Positions 1 to 8,361 of a stretch of DNA of 36,372 nt are shown here, piece after piece. Location of the stretch: NCBI GenBank assembly GCA_029564115.1, contig JAKQQP010000475.1, positions 1-36,372 of the forward strand, in the 5' to 3' direction. Made by a program: the position numbers and the translations under genes. Source of the stretch: Candidatus Rifleibacteriota bacterium (GTDB taxonomy: Bacteria > Riflebacteria > Ozemobacteria > Ozemobacterales > Ozemobacteraceae). The stretch's first letter is position 1; the number at the start of each line of letters is the position of its first letter. The notes beneath the pieces were generated by a model. It was given only the letters and a program-made list of their open reading frames with translations, had not been told where the DNA came from and ran no database searches.

Positions 1-283
1 AATCGGCGCGGCTGTTGTCGAGAAGAATCTCGCCAAGTTCCTTGCGAATAATTTCACCGCAGAACTCTATTTCGCGATCAAAGACACTGACATCGGCAGC
101 AGTGCGCGAAATACGAGCCATGCCGTTCAGCAGACCACCAAGCAGCACGAAAAGCACCGCCAGCAGCGCCAGAGATACAAGACTTTCGACAAGCGTAAAA
201 CCACCAGCAGTTTTTTTCGGTCGTTGTATCATGACCCCTGAGCCGCCCCTGGCCGGTATAAAGGCCTGGTTATTTCTCATCAT
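1..283 (-). CDS. gspJ: GspJ-like T2SS minor pseudopilin, C-terminus cut by window edge
   Basis: Partial gene running off the left edge. It follows gspG, gspH and gspI in the order usual for T2SS operons, which is the main reason to call it GspJ. The protein has a type IV prepilin signature (GGFTLVES: Gly at -1, Phe at +1, Glu at +5) followed by a hydrophobic helix, so it should be cleaved by a prepilin peptidase and join the pseudopilus tip. Two starts are possible. ATG ATG at 283/280 overlaps the gspI end and has a GAAGG six bases upstream. ATG at 232 gives a shorter leader (MIQRPKKTAG) with a poorly spaced AGGGG. I chose 283. Only the N-terminal third or so is visible, so identity within the pseudopilin family rests on context. 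Confidence 0.75.
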   Translation of the reverse strand, partial: MMRNNQAFIPARGGSGVMIQRPKKTAGGFTLVESLVSLALLAVLFVLLGGLLNGMARISRTAADVSVFDREIEFCGEIIRKELGEILLDNSRAD

Positions 284-686
284 TGCCGACCTTCTTTTGC
301 TTTCGAGGATGCTGGTAAAGAAGTGTTTCGAAAGAAACCTGGTCGTTTTCCCAACCCTGCTGCCAGGTTACGTTCAGGCGGTAACTGAACAGGCCGGGCG
401 GGCGATTGGCCATTTCTGCCGGAGCTGCAACCGTTTCGTTCCAGCCATAGCCAGGGAATTCAGCTCCGAAAACACCTGAACGATGACCAATGACCAGAGA
501 CTCTGACTGAGACTGCACCAGACGGCGCCAGGCGAGATTACGGGCCAGCGAAGCATTGCGGGCCCTGACCAGGCGACGGGTCAGATAGTTGGTTCCCTGT
601 GACAGGGCGCCGGTGACGAGCGTCAGAATTGTCAGTGCCAGCAGCACTTCGACGAGCGTAACGCCGGTTGTTTTCTTAGCGTGCAT
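270..686 (-). CDS. gspI: T2SS minor pseudopilin GspI
   Basis: Minor pseudopilin of 138 residues, close to the usual GspI length (about 120-130). The very short leader MHAKKTTG precedes the prepilin motif VTLVEVLLAL (Glu at +5) and a hydrophobic helix of about 20 residues. The rest is a small globular domain with the LARNLAWRRL-type helix common in GspI. The start overlaps the end of gspH by 11 bases and its end overlaps the predicted gspJ start, so the four genes are translationally coupled. GspI, J and K form the tip of the T2SS pseudopilus; gspK is not in view and may lie left of the window. Confidence 0.85.
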   Translation of the reverse strand: MHAKKTTGVTLVEVLLALTILTLVTGALSQGTNYLTRRLVRARNASLARNLAWRRLVQSQSESLVIGHRSGVFGAEFPGYGWNETVAAPAEMANRPPGLFSYRLNVTWQQGWENDQVSFETLLYQHPRKQKKVGNDEK

Positions 687-1188
687 TCTTAGCAGCTTTC
701 GACGAAGTAAACCGGTCGGCTTCTCTGATCAGATTGGCGTCATAGGCTCTGAGGCGCATGATTCTGGTTTCGCCGGTTTCGTCATCAAAAAAACGCAACA
801 GCGGCGTCTCGCAAAAACCCTCAGGCATTGTCTGCCAGCCCTTTTCTGGCCATTCCAGGCTGCAACCGGCCGGTTGGGCGACCGGGCGTAACAGAACGCT
901 GGCGACCGGGGTAAAAGTCGCGTTTTCTTCTTTGAGGGGCACAAGCTCGTTGTTTTCGTTGCGCTGAATCCGGTAGCGGCGGCCTTCATAGACCGACTGT
1001 TCGAAGGTTTCGCGGCAGAGCAGCGAAACGTCGAAAACGAATTGGTCAAGACGGTCTCGGCGAATAAAAGCGGCAGCCGAGGGAAGAATAACGCCGGCCA
1101 GCATCGACAGAATGCCGAGAACGACTAGCAGCTCGATGAGGGTAAAGCCCCCTGCCCTATTTGCGGCCAATGTTCCAGTTTTCGACAT
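676..1188 (-). CDS. gspH: T2SS minor pseudopilin GspH
   Basis: Prepilin-like protein with motif GGFTLIELLVVLGILSMLAG, Glu at +5, then a helix and a beta-rich C-terminal part, matching GspH/FimT proteins of about 170 residues. It sits between gspG and gspI, the usual GspH position, and overlaps both. The open frame extends upstream to an ATG at 1221 and a GTG at 1209. I chose ATG 1188 (MSKTGTLAAN) because it gives a normal leader of about 13 residues and a smaller overlap with gspG. None of the starts has a well-spaced ribosome site, which fits translational coupling. The choice of start is uncertain. Confidence 0.8.
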   Translation of the reverse strand: MSKTGTLAANRAGGFTLIELLVVLGILSMLAGVILPSAAAFIRRDRLDQFVFDVSLLCRETFEQSVYEGRRYRIQRNENNELVPLKEENATFTPVASVLLRPVAQPAGCSLEWPEKGWQTMPEGFCETPLLRFFDDETGETRIMRLRAYDANLIREADRFTSSKAAKNAR

Positions 1189-1597
1189 CGGCAAATTCGC
1201 CGTCTCCACCCTGCACTCCATCTTTTCCGTAGCTTACCAGGTCAAATTCGGGCAGTTTGACGCCAGGCGAAAGGTAGATAAAATCGTTGTCCCATGGGTC
1301 TTTGGGCAAAATCCCCTTTTCGAGATACGGACCTTTCCATTTTGCGGGCTGCGGTTCGCTGGTCGGCTTAACTACCAGAGCCTTGAGCGTCTGTTCTGTG
1401 GTCGGGTAAAAGCCGTTATCCGCGTAATACAACGCGAGAGCGTTTTCGAGACTGCGAATCTGCACTTCAGCAGTCTGACGTCGAGCATCTTCGGTTCTGC
1501 CCATCATACGCGGCAGAACAAGCCCGGCCAGCAGGCTGAGAATGACGAGAACGACCAGCAATTCGATCAGTGTAAAGCCGCCACGCAAAGCTTTCAT
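1157..1597 (-). CDS. gspG: T2SS major pseudopilin GspG
   Basis: Major pseudopilin that polymerises into the T2SS pseudopilus in the inner membrane/periplasm. It has a short leader, cleavage motif GGFTLIELLVVL (Glu +5), a long hydrophobic helix, then the GspG hallmarks: NALALYYADNGFYPTTEQ, PYLEKGILPKDPWDNDFIY, and a C-terminal SYGKDGVQGGDGEFADVENW, the acidic loop that binds calcium in GspG. The length of 146 residues is typical. The start at 1597 is set by a GGAGG at 1607-1611, nine bases upstream; a longer frame from 1618 is not needed. First gene of the gspGHIJ operon, with a promoter candidate at 1636-1664. Confidence 0.95.
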   Translation of the reverse strand: MKALRGGFTLIELLVVLVILSLLAGLVLPRMMGRTEDARRQTAEVQIRSLENALALYYADNGFYPTTEQTLKALVVKPTSEPQPAKWKGPYLEKGILPKDPWDNDFIYLSPGVKLPEFDLVSYGKDGVQGGDGEFADVENWNIGRK

Positions 1598-1635
1598 GTG
1601 ACCGCACCTCCGTAACAATCATTGTCTTTCGCTGC

Positions 1636-1664
1636 ATGATACATCAGCAGAGCGACAGTTACAA
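1636..1664 (-). promoter_or_regulatory. Sigma70-type promoter candidate for gspGHIJ
   Basis: On the minus strand, TTGTAA (1664-1659) and TATCAT (1641-1636) are separated by exactly 17 bases. That is 4/6 and 5/6 matches to the consensus. Transcription would start near 1629, giving a leader of about 32 bases that contains the GGAGG of gspG. Seen by eye only, not tested. Confidence 0.55.
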
Positions 1665-1728
1665 GCAAGCAGATATGGTGGTCAGTGGTCAGTGGAAACT
1701 GGATAGAAGGCAGGCGGTGAGCGAGAAC

Positions 1729-1797
1729 TGTCACTGCGAGCGCAAGCGAAGCAGTCTCATGCAACAAAGAGATCGCTTCGCTTCGCTCGCGATGACA
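1729..1797. repeat. Palindromic dispersed intergenic repeat
   Basis: Two imperfect inverted arms, 1729-1758 and 1769-1797, each 29-30 bases, separated by about 10 bases. One arm ends TGACA and both are built around a GCGAAGCGA-like core. A single-arm relative lies at 13547-13576, so this is a dispersed element rather than a local hairpin. It resembles REP/MITE-like intergenic repeats. The flanks add short direct repeats (GTCAGTG twice near 1681-1693; GATGACAGAT again near 1814-1823). With the promoters listed on either side, this accounts for the otherwise gene-free stretch 1598-1904; I see no small gene in it. Confidence 0.75.
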
Positions 1798-1889
1798 GAT
1801 ATCCTACTTTGCGATGACAGATTATTGACGGGTGACGGTAGATAATTTGCTGTGGTAAAAGAATGTGTCTGGTCGGGTGAGCAGGCTTG

Positions 1890-1898
1890 TGGTAGAAT
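1890..1898 (+). promoter_or_regulatory. Extended -10 promoter candidate, possibly leaderless transcript
   Basis: TGG followed by TAGAAT (1893-1898) forms an extended -10 element. The ATG of the downstream gene begins only six bases after it, at 1905, which is where transcription would be expected to start. No convincing -35 and no Shine-Dalgarno sequence are visible, fitting a leaderless message. Confidence 0.4.
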
Positions 1899-1904
1899 TT
1901 GCCC

Positions 1905-2600
1905 ATGCCGGAAGAAAATAACCAAAACCCTGAATCTTTAAGCCCTGAGACTGCTGACGGGCAGCCGGGCAGCCCGGACAACCAGGCAGCCGCTGCTGCT
2001 CCTGCCGAGACGCCTGCACCAGAGACCAAGATCAGCCTCGAAGACGATCTGGCACAGCTCGACAAACTCAACCTGCTGCGGGCGGTACTGCTGCGTCTGC
2101 AGGGTGGCCGTCACCCAAACGCTGAGATAGACGCTCTGCTGAAAAGACGCCTCGATTTAAGGGCTGAAGATTTTCAGGGGCCTTATGCTGTAAGGCTCAT
2201 ATGCACCGTGATGATGATCTTTCTTATCTGTATCATTTTCTGGGGTGTGATCTGGCTTTTCTCCACAGCTTTTCAGTTGAACTATTTTGTCAGATTGATG
2301 TCTGCCGGCATTGCGACTTTGCTGGCAGCTGCAGCTGGGATCGCAATTTTCCACCCGGCTTCGATACCCGACGAGAAGCAGGTTAAAGAGGCAATCAGCA
2401 GGCGCCTGGCCGAGCTTAAAAATGAGGGAAATGATGCTGCGCCGCCACCTGCCCCCGAAAGCTCCGAAACCAGATCAAACGGAAAAACCAACGGGAGTTT
2501 GAAAACAAAAACCGAAAAGACCGCTGTTTCAGACACCCCGGATCAATCTCTGAATACCACCGAAGAAGAAAAGATTCAGGCCGAAAGTAAACAAGAATGA
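1905..2600 (+). CDS. Two-helix membrane protein of unknown function, disordered termini
   Basis: I do not recognise this protein. It has an N-terminal stretch of about 40 residues rich in Pro, Ala, Glu and Gln, a short charged helical region (LEDDLAQLDKLNLLRAVLL), then two adjacent hydrophobic segments at about residues 97-120 and 126-150, and a long Lys/Glu/Thr-rich C-terminal tail. The likely topology is a hairpin in the inner membrane with both termini on the same side. The ATG at 1905 was preferred to an in-frame TTG at 1899. It overlaps nth by four bases (ATGA), so the two are probably cotranscribed and coupled, though no functional link is evident. Confidence 0.7.
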   Translation: MPEENNQNPESLSPETADGQPGSPDNQAAAAAPAETPAPETKISLEDDLAQLDKLNLLRAVLLRLQGGRHPNAEIDALLKRRLDLRAEDFQGPYAVRLICTVMMIFLICIIFWGVIWLFSTAFQLNYFVRLMSAGIATLLAAAAGIAIFHPASIPDEKQVKEAISRRLAELKNEGNDAAPPPAPESSETRSNGKTNGSLKTKTEKTAVSDTPDQSLNTTEEEKIQAESKQE

Positions 2601-3226
2601 CCGTGCCTCTGGCGAAACAGATAATCAAGACTCTTTTAAAAAAATACCCGGCTCCAGAATGCGCTCTGCATCACGAAACGCCTTGGCAACTGCTGGTTGC
2701 AACCATATTATCGGCTCAATGCACTGATAAAAGAGTAAACATGGTCACTCCAGCCCTTTTCAAAAAATTCACCACGGTTAAAGATTTTGCTCAAGCCGCT
2801 CAAGAAGACGTCGAAACCGCGATTCATTCAACCGGTTTTTATCGCAACAAAGCCAAAAACATCATTGCCTGCGCCAGAGCACTGCTGGAACGACACAATG
2901 GTAAAATCCCGGAAACCCTTGAAGAGCTTACCGCCTTGCCCGGTGTCGGGCGCAAAACTGGCAGTGTGATTCTTGGCACCGCCTTTGGCAAAGCAGAAGG
3001 AATAGTCGTAGATACCCATGTAATGAGACTTTCAAAAAGGATGGGCTTCACCAGACATACAGATGCGGCAAAAATCGAGCAGGATCTGATGAAAACAGTC
3101 GATAAAAAACACTGGATAACTTTTTCACATCTGCTGATTCTACATGGCCGGGAACGCTGCCCGGCACGCAAACCCGATTGCGCAAACTGCGAAATCGGGC
3201 AGCTGTGCCCCAGAATACTTCACTGA
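2597..3226 (+). CDS. nth: Endonuclease III, DNA glycosylase/AP lyase
   Basis: Base-excision repair enzyme that removes oxidised pyrimidines and cleaves the AP site. At 209 residues it matches the family. The helix-hairpin-helix LPGVGRKT places the catalytic lysine at 120, and VVDTH places the catalytic aspartate at 139, nearly identical in position to the E. coli enzyme (K120, D138). The C-terminus has the [4Fe-4S] motif C-X6-C-X2-C-X5-C (Cys 188, 195, 198, 204). The start overlaps the upstream membrane protein (ATGA). The stop overlaps the end of the convergent treS gene by seven bases. Confidence 0.97.
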   Translation: MTVPLAKQIIKTLLKKYPAPECALHHETPWQLLVATILSAQCTDKRVNMVTPALFKKFTTVKDFAQAAQEDVETAIHSTGFYRNKAKNIIACARALLERHNGKIPETLEELTALPGVGRKTGSVILGTAFGKAEGIVVDTHVMRLSKRMGFTRHTDAAKIEQDLMKTVDKKHWITFSHLLILHGRERCPARKPDCANCEIGQLCPRILH

Positions 3227-6200
3227 TCGAGACACTTTATCAATCCACAAATCGGTATTTCCAGCCAGTTCGGGCGGTTGTTCAACTCATATGAGAATTC
3301 ATAAACAGCTTTTTCAAGACACAGCAGCCTGAGAATTCTATTCAATTGCCGCTTATCAGACGGAACTGATCGACAACCGGAAGTTTCATTGGCATAGCCC
3401 ATCAAAAACCTTTCGGTCACTGATGCTTCCCACTCGTTGATCAAAAGGGAAACGGCCTCGAATGTTTCAGGTTTTTCCTGGCGAATTTTTCGACGTACCG
3501 TTTCACTCGCATAGCTGAATGACCTGAGCATTCCGGCAACGTCGCGAAGCGGGCAACACTTCCTGCTTCTTTCCTGCGGCGAACGAGCCGGTTCTCCTTC
3601 AAAATCTATGATGACAAAATCGTTTGCAACAATCAGAATCTGCCCAAGATGAAGGTCGCCATGGTGCCGAGTTTTAAAAAGTCTTTGCCCGCGGGGAATA
3701 AAACTTCTGATTTTTTCAGCAAACCTGGTTTCCATGCTGATGAGCTTCTTCACCATTCCTTGTAATTCAATCGAAAAAGAAGTGACAAGTTGCTTCATCC
3801 TCACGAGAACTTTGCCAAGATCTTCTTCAATCGATGCTGCCAAAGTTTCCCATTCCTGATCTTCGATTTCTTCAGGCATAAATTCAGAAACTTCGCTGTC
3901 TTCAGACAGAACCTTATGCATAGCACCAATACGCCGACCGAGTAATTCCATCTTTGCCAGATAACCTTCATGCAGGTTTTCCAAAACAGGGCTATCGCCA
4001 CCTTCGCCATGTGGCAGGCCTGGCAGGTAAACTTCGAAAAACCGATACAGATAATTCAACGTAAAGCTCCAGCTGTCGCTCTGGTTATCGATAAACTCCT
4101 GAAGAATGCCAAGAGCGATGGTTGTACCATCATCCCGCACCAATTCGACAGCGCCGGCAACCCGTGCAATATGGCTGAAGCAACCTGATTCGGTGAGGAA
4201 TCTTCCCATCTGGAGCTCGGGGTTCTGCCCCTCAAAAACCTGTCGATAAATTTTAAAAATAAATTTTTCATCAAAAAACACAGAAGTGTTGCTTTGCTCG
4301 ACAACAGGCCTTCGAATTATCATTTCAGAGATGCCATCAAAAGAATCGAGCAACGACGTGTGAGAAAATTTCAAAATTCCGCCTTTAACCGGAATTTCAA
4401 AGTCATTTTTCATACAGCTCAACATCGACTTACAAAACTCATCACTGCCAATAGAATCGATAAGATACCCCATCTCGTTCTGTTGTCTGGCCTTGGCAAT
4501 CATCCAGGCATTGGTCATTTTCATCGAATCCCCGTCCCACTTGAGATGATAAGGGAAAAAATAGTTCTGGCAGCTGCCATCATCAAATGCCACACGGAAG
4601 AATGCAAAAATCCAGGATGGATGCCCGGGGAGCGAGATAATTTCAGCAAATTCCTGAGAAATTCCAGAAATTTGCCGACCTTTTCCGGCAAACCATCGCT
4701 TGCGAACGCTGTATTGTAAAACAGCCTCAATAAGCAGCTTTTCACGCCTACGATCGAGAAGAAGCTTCTGTAGCCCTGCCAACTGCTTTTCGCCGGCCTG
4801 CGTTCGAAAAACCAGCACCGGCACTTCATGAAAAGCGAGTTCATCGAGATTATGCCAGGCCGGGCCACTTATTCCGGCAAGAAGCTCAAACCAATAAAAC
4901 CCGTAACTGGCCAGACTCAGCTGGTAGGGCTCATCTGAAATAGTCGGGAAAGTGGTTCTTCCAAGCATTTCGACGGGAGTGAAGCCCTTGAACTTCTGTA
5001 GTTCAAGATGAACCGGCTGCGCCGAACGCGAAAGATTGGCGACACAAAGAATATTCGTGCCATCAAAACTACGAATAAATGCCAGAATATTACGATTTGC
5101 GGGTTTTATAAATTCAAGACTTCCTTCGCCGAAAGCCTTAAAACGCTTTCTCACCGCAATAATACGCTTCATCCAGTTCAACAGTGAGGAAGGATTACGA
5201 GTCTGAGACTCGACATTGACTGCCTGAAAGCCTGCGATCGCCTCCATTACTGGCGGCAGAAACAGTCTCTCCGGGTCAGCCGAAGAAAAACCGCCGTTTC
5301 GATCTGGTGTCCATTGCATTGGCGTGCGCACGCCATTACGATCGCCAAGAAAAAGGTTATCCCCCATTCCGATTTCGTCGCCATAATAAATAACCGGAGA
5401 CCCGCAAATAGACAAAAGAAGAGCATTCATCAGCTCAATTTTTGCGCGATTGTATTCCATGAGAGGTGTCAGGCGACGGCGAATACCGACATTGATTCTT
5501 GCCCGACGGTCACTGGCATAGGTTTCATACATATAGTCACGTTCTTTGCTGGTAACCATTTCGAGGGTCAACTCGTCATGATTGCGCAGGAATACTGCCC
5601 ACTGACAATTTGAAGGAATTTCCGGCGTCTGTTTCAAAATTTCCACGATCGGATAACGTTCTTCCATGGCCAAAGCCATATAAATACGTGGCATCAGAGG
5701 AAAGTGAAACGACATATGGCACTCATCGCCATCACCAAAATACTCGGCTGCATCTTCAGGCCATTGATTGGCTTCTGCAATAAAAATACGGTTTTTATAG
5801 CGCTTATCCATCTCGCGGCGAAAAATTTTGATTATTTCATGGGTTTCAGGCAGATTTTCGCAGTTGGTTCCATCTTTTTCGCAAAGATACGGAATAGCGT
5901 CAAGCCTGAGGCCATCAACTCCCATATCCAGCCAAAACTTCATGACCGAAATGATTTTTTTTATCACCTGAGGATTTGCAAAATTCAGATCTGGCTGATG
6001 CGAAAAAAAGCGATGCCAGTAATATGCTCTGGCAACTGAATCCCATGACCAGTTAGAAGTTTCGGTATCGGTAAAAATTATCCTGGCATCTTCGTATTTT
6101 TTATCATCGTCGTTCCAGACGTAAAAGTTACGTTTATTTGAGCCTTTACGGGCTCGACGAGCTTCCTGAAACCAGGGGTGTGCGTCTGAAGTATGGTTGA

Positions 6201-6534
6201 CGACGAGTTCAGTTATTACCCTGATATTTCGCCGGTGCGCTTCACGCAGAAAACAACGAAAATCTGCAAGGGTTCCATAATCGGGATGAACATCGAAATA
6301 GTCAGAAATGTCATAACCATCATCACGCAGAGGAGATGGATAAAACGGAAGCAACCAGATGGTGTTTACTCCGAGATCCTGAATATAATTCAGTTTGCCG
6401 GTTAAGCCGATGAAATCACCAATTCCGTCGCCATTACTATCGCAGAATGCTTTCACATGAACTTCGTAAATAATGGCATTTTTAAACCAGAAAGGATCAT
6501 CTGCCAACGCCACTCTCGCTGATTTTTTGTTCAT
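3220..6534 (-). CDS. treS: Trehalose synthase-maltokinase fusion (TreS-Mak)
   Basis: Bifunctional protein of 1104 residues. Residues about 15-555 are a GH13 trehalose synthase that interconverts trehalose and maltose: nucleophile D212 in GLRLDAIPY, acid/base E254 in FIAEANQ, and transition-state D320 in RNHDELTLE. Residues about 570-1104 are a maltokinase with an aminoglycoside-phosphotransferase-like fold: HHGDLHLGQ with catalytic D960 and IIDFEGEP with metal ligand D977. Together they turn trehalose into maltose 1-phosphate, the donor used by GlgE (not in this window). The fusion is known in other bacteria. AGAGG lies four bases before the ATG. Last gene of the PTS-like/treY/treZ operon, 93 bases after treZ. 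Confidence 0.95.
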   Translation of the reverse strand: MNKKSARVALADDPFWFKNAIIYEVHVKAFCDSNGDGIGDFIGLTGKLNYIQDLGVNTIWLLPFYPSPLRDDGYDISDYFDVHPDYGTLADFRCFLREAHRRNIRVITELVVNHTSDAHPWFQEARRARKGSNKRNFYVWNDDDKKYEDARIIFTDTETSNWSWDSVARAYYWHRFFSHQPDLNFANPQVIKKIISVMKFWLDMGVDGLRLDAIPYLCEKDGTNCENLPETHEIIKIFRREMDKRYKNRIFIAEANQWPEDAAEYFGDGDECHMSFHFPLMPRIYMALAMEERYPIVEILKQTPEIPSNCQWAVFLRNHDELTLEMVTSKERDYMYETYASDRRARINVGIRRRLTPLMEYNRAKIELMNALLLSICGSPVIYYGDEIGMGDNLFLGDRNGVRTPMQWTPDRNGGFSSADPERLFLPPVMEAIAGFQAVNVESQTRNPSSLLNWMKRIIAVRKRFKAFGEGSLEFIKPANRNILAFIRSFDGTNILCVANLSRSAQPVHLELQKFKGFTPVEMLGRTTFPTISDEPYQLSLASYGFYWFELLAGISGPAWHNLDELAFHEVPVLVFRTQAGEKQLAGLQKLLLDRRREKLLIEAVLQYSVRKRWFAGKGRQISGISQEFAEIISLPGHPSWIFAFFRVAFDDGSCQNYFFPYHLKWDGDSMKMTNAWMIAKARQQNEMGYLIDSIGSDEFCKSMLSCMKNDFEIPVKGGILKFSHTSLLDSFDGISEMIIRRPVVEQSNTSVFFDEKFIFKIYRQVFEGQNPELQMGRFLTESGCFSHIARVAGAVELVRDDGTTIALGILQEFIDNQSDSWSFTLNYLYRFFEVYLPGLPHGEGGDSPVLENLHEGYLAKMELLGRRIGAMHKVLSEDSEVSEFMPEEIEDQEWETLAASIEEDLGKVLVRMKQLVTSFSIELQGMVKKLISMETRFAEKIRSFIPRGQRLFKTRHHGDLHLGQILIVANDFVIIDFEGEPARSPQERSRKCCPLRDVAGMLRSFSYASETVRRKIRQEKPETFEAVSLLINEWEASVTERFLMGYANETSGCRSVPSDKRQLNRILRLLCLEKAVYEFSYELNNRPNWLEIPICGLIKCLDQ

Positions 6535-6627
6535 TTTACCTCTCCCTGCCGAGGTTATAAAACAACCTCAGCATCATTTATTTCAAAAAAATAACTCATA
6601 ACCCGGTTCATCAACAGATAGAAAATT

Positions 6628-8361
6628 TTACCTGCAACTATTTTGAAACAAGACCACTGCGCCGGCAGGCAAACACAGAGTATTGGCCGTTTTTTCGAAA
6701 CTTCTGTTCTGCAAAAGCAGCTTTAATTTTGATAAATTGGCAATTTTAAACCGTCCTGGCCCAGGTCCCCCATTTATAAACATTTGCAGACGACCGAAAT
6801 TATAAATATAAAGTTTCAGATCCTTATCAACGATCATAAAGCGCCGCTTTTTCGCCCGAATATCGGCAATAAACTCTTTCCTCAGGCTTATCAGGCGACG
6901 ATACCACGCAAACATTTCGTCATGTGGGGCATTGTGAATTTCTTCCCAGGCAAGCACACTTTTAAGAAAAGTCTGTTGGCTCTGCGGATCAGGAATTTTC
7001 GCCTTGAAGTCGCGATACTCGGGAAACTCTCGGATACGCCCCCTCCGAACGGCATTTGCGAGTTTTGAATCAGTATGATCGGTAAAATAAAGAAAAGGAG
7101 ATGAAGAAGCCCATTCTTCGCCCTGAAATATCAGAGGAACAAAGGGTGACATAAAAAGCAAAGCGGCAGCAATCTGACAGTATTCACACGGAATGATGTG
7201 ACACAGTCTTTCTCCAAAAGCACGATTACCCACCTGATCATGATTCTGAGCAAAAACCACATATCGCCACAGAGGTATTTTCTCAGCTACGCGCCCATGG
7301 TTTCGTTTTCTGAACCTGGAATACTGCCCGTCATATACAAAGCCTTTTTTCAGGCATTTTTGCAGGTCAGCGGCGCCACAAAAATCCTGGTAATATCCAT
7401 GCTTCTCACCAGTCAGCATAACATGCAGAGCATGATGAAAATCATCCAGATACTGGGCAGACAAGCCATAACCGCCTGATTTAAACGGTTTAACGAGCCT
7501 TGGATCATTCTGATCACTTTCAGCGATCAGAATGAAGTCTTTTCCAGTTTCTAAAGTCAGTTTATTAACCTGGGCCTGCAATTCTTCAAGAATATGAGTC
7601 ACAGAAAAATCATAAATCTGGTTAACAGCGTCTAGACGCAGACCGTCGAAATGAAAATCGCGAAGCCACATCAGGGCATTTTCAATGATAAAGCGGCGAA
7701 CCTGGTCACAAAAGGCGCTGTCAAAATTTACCGCCTCACCCCACGGAGTATGGTATCTCCCCGAAAAATACGGCCCGAAGTGCCCAAGATAATTGCCATC
7801 AGGGCCAAGATGATTGTAGACAACATCGAGTATAATCGCCAGACCACGGGCATGACAGGCTTCGACCAGTCGTTTTAATTCAATGGGGTTGCCATAGTGG
7901 CAATGCGGCGAATATAATCCCACCCCATCATAGCCCCATCCATGTTTGCCGGGAAACGCGGCAACCGGCATAAGTTGAACATGAGTGACGCCAAGATCGA
8001 CGAGATGATCAAGACGTTGATGAATAGCTGCAAAAGTGCCTTCGGGCGTGAAGGTTCCAGTGTGAAGTTCGTAAATAACAGCATTTTCAAGCGACGGGGC
8101 TTTCCAGTCTTTATCGGTCCAGATGAAAGAATCCTGCCAAAGCTGCGAACGACCGTGAACACCTTCAGGAAGGAAATGCGAAACGGGCGGCGGAAAAGGC
8201 CCTTTACCATCTATTTTGCATGAATAAAGCGGCGAATCGTCGCCAATAGCCACATCGAGCTGCCAGAAACCATAGTTGTCGGGTCGCATCTGCAGCTCTT
8301 CACCATTTATAATAATTTCGACCATGTGAGCAACGGGAGCCCATATCCGTATTGTTCTCAT
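6628..8361 (-). CDS. treZ: Malto-oligosyltrehalose trehalohydrolase
   Basis: Releases trehalose from the maltooligosyl-trehalose ends made by TreY. The 577 residues match the family. An N-terminal Ig-like domain (about 1-85) precedes the GH13 barrel: AVIYELHTGTFTPEGTF, DVVYNHLGPDGNY, nucleophile D244 in GLRLDAVNQI, acid/base E281 in LIAESD, and D375 in QNHDQVGNR, a motif typical of TreZ. The ATG overlaps the treY stop by four bases (ATGA), so translation is coupled and the two-enzyme pathway would be made in equal amounts. A beta-rich C-terminal domain follows (about 500-577). Confidence 0.96.
   Translation of the reverse strand: MRTIRIWAPVAHMVEIIINGEELQMRPDNYGFWQLDVAIGDDSPLYSCKIDGKGPFPPPVSHFLPEGVHGRSQLWQDSFIWTDKDWKAPSLENAVIYELHTGTFTPEGTFAAIHQRLDHLVDLGVTHVQLMPVAAFPGKHGWGYDGVGLYSPHCHYGNPIELKRLVEACHARGLAIILDVVYNHLGPDGNYLGHFGPYFSGRYHTPWGEAVNFDSAFCDQVRRFIIENALMWLRDFHFDGLRLDAVNQIYDFSVTHILEELQAQVNKLTLETGKDFILIAESDQNDPRLVKPFKSGGYGLSAQYLDDFHHALHVMLTGEKHGYYQDFCGAADLQKCLKKGFVYDGQYSRFRKRNHGRVAEKIPLWRYVVFAQNHDQVGNRAFGERLCHIIPCEYCQIAAALLFMSPFVPLIFQGEEWASSSPFLYFTDHTDSKLANAVRRGRIREFPEYRDFKAKIPDPQSQQTFLKSVLAWEEIHNAPHDEMFAWYRRLISLRKEFIADIRAKKRRFMIVDKDLKLYIYNFGRLQMFINGGPGPGRFKIANLSKLKLLLQNRSFEKTANTLCLPAGAVVLFQNSCR

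Noticed and set aside
1681..1850. CRISPR array in the repeat-rich gap
   Set aside because: The repeats are inverted arms plus short direct repeats without regular spacers, and no cas genes are present.
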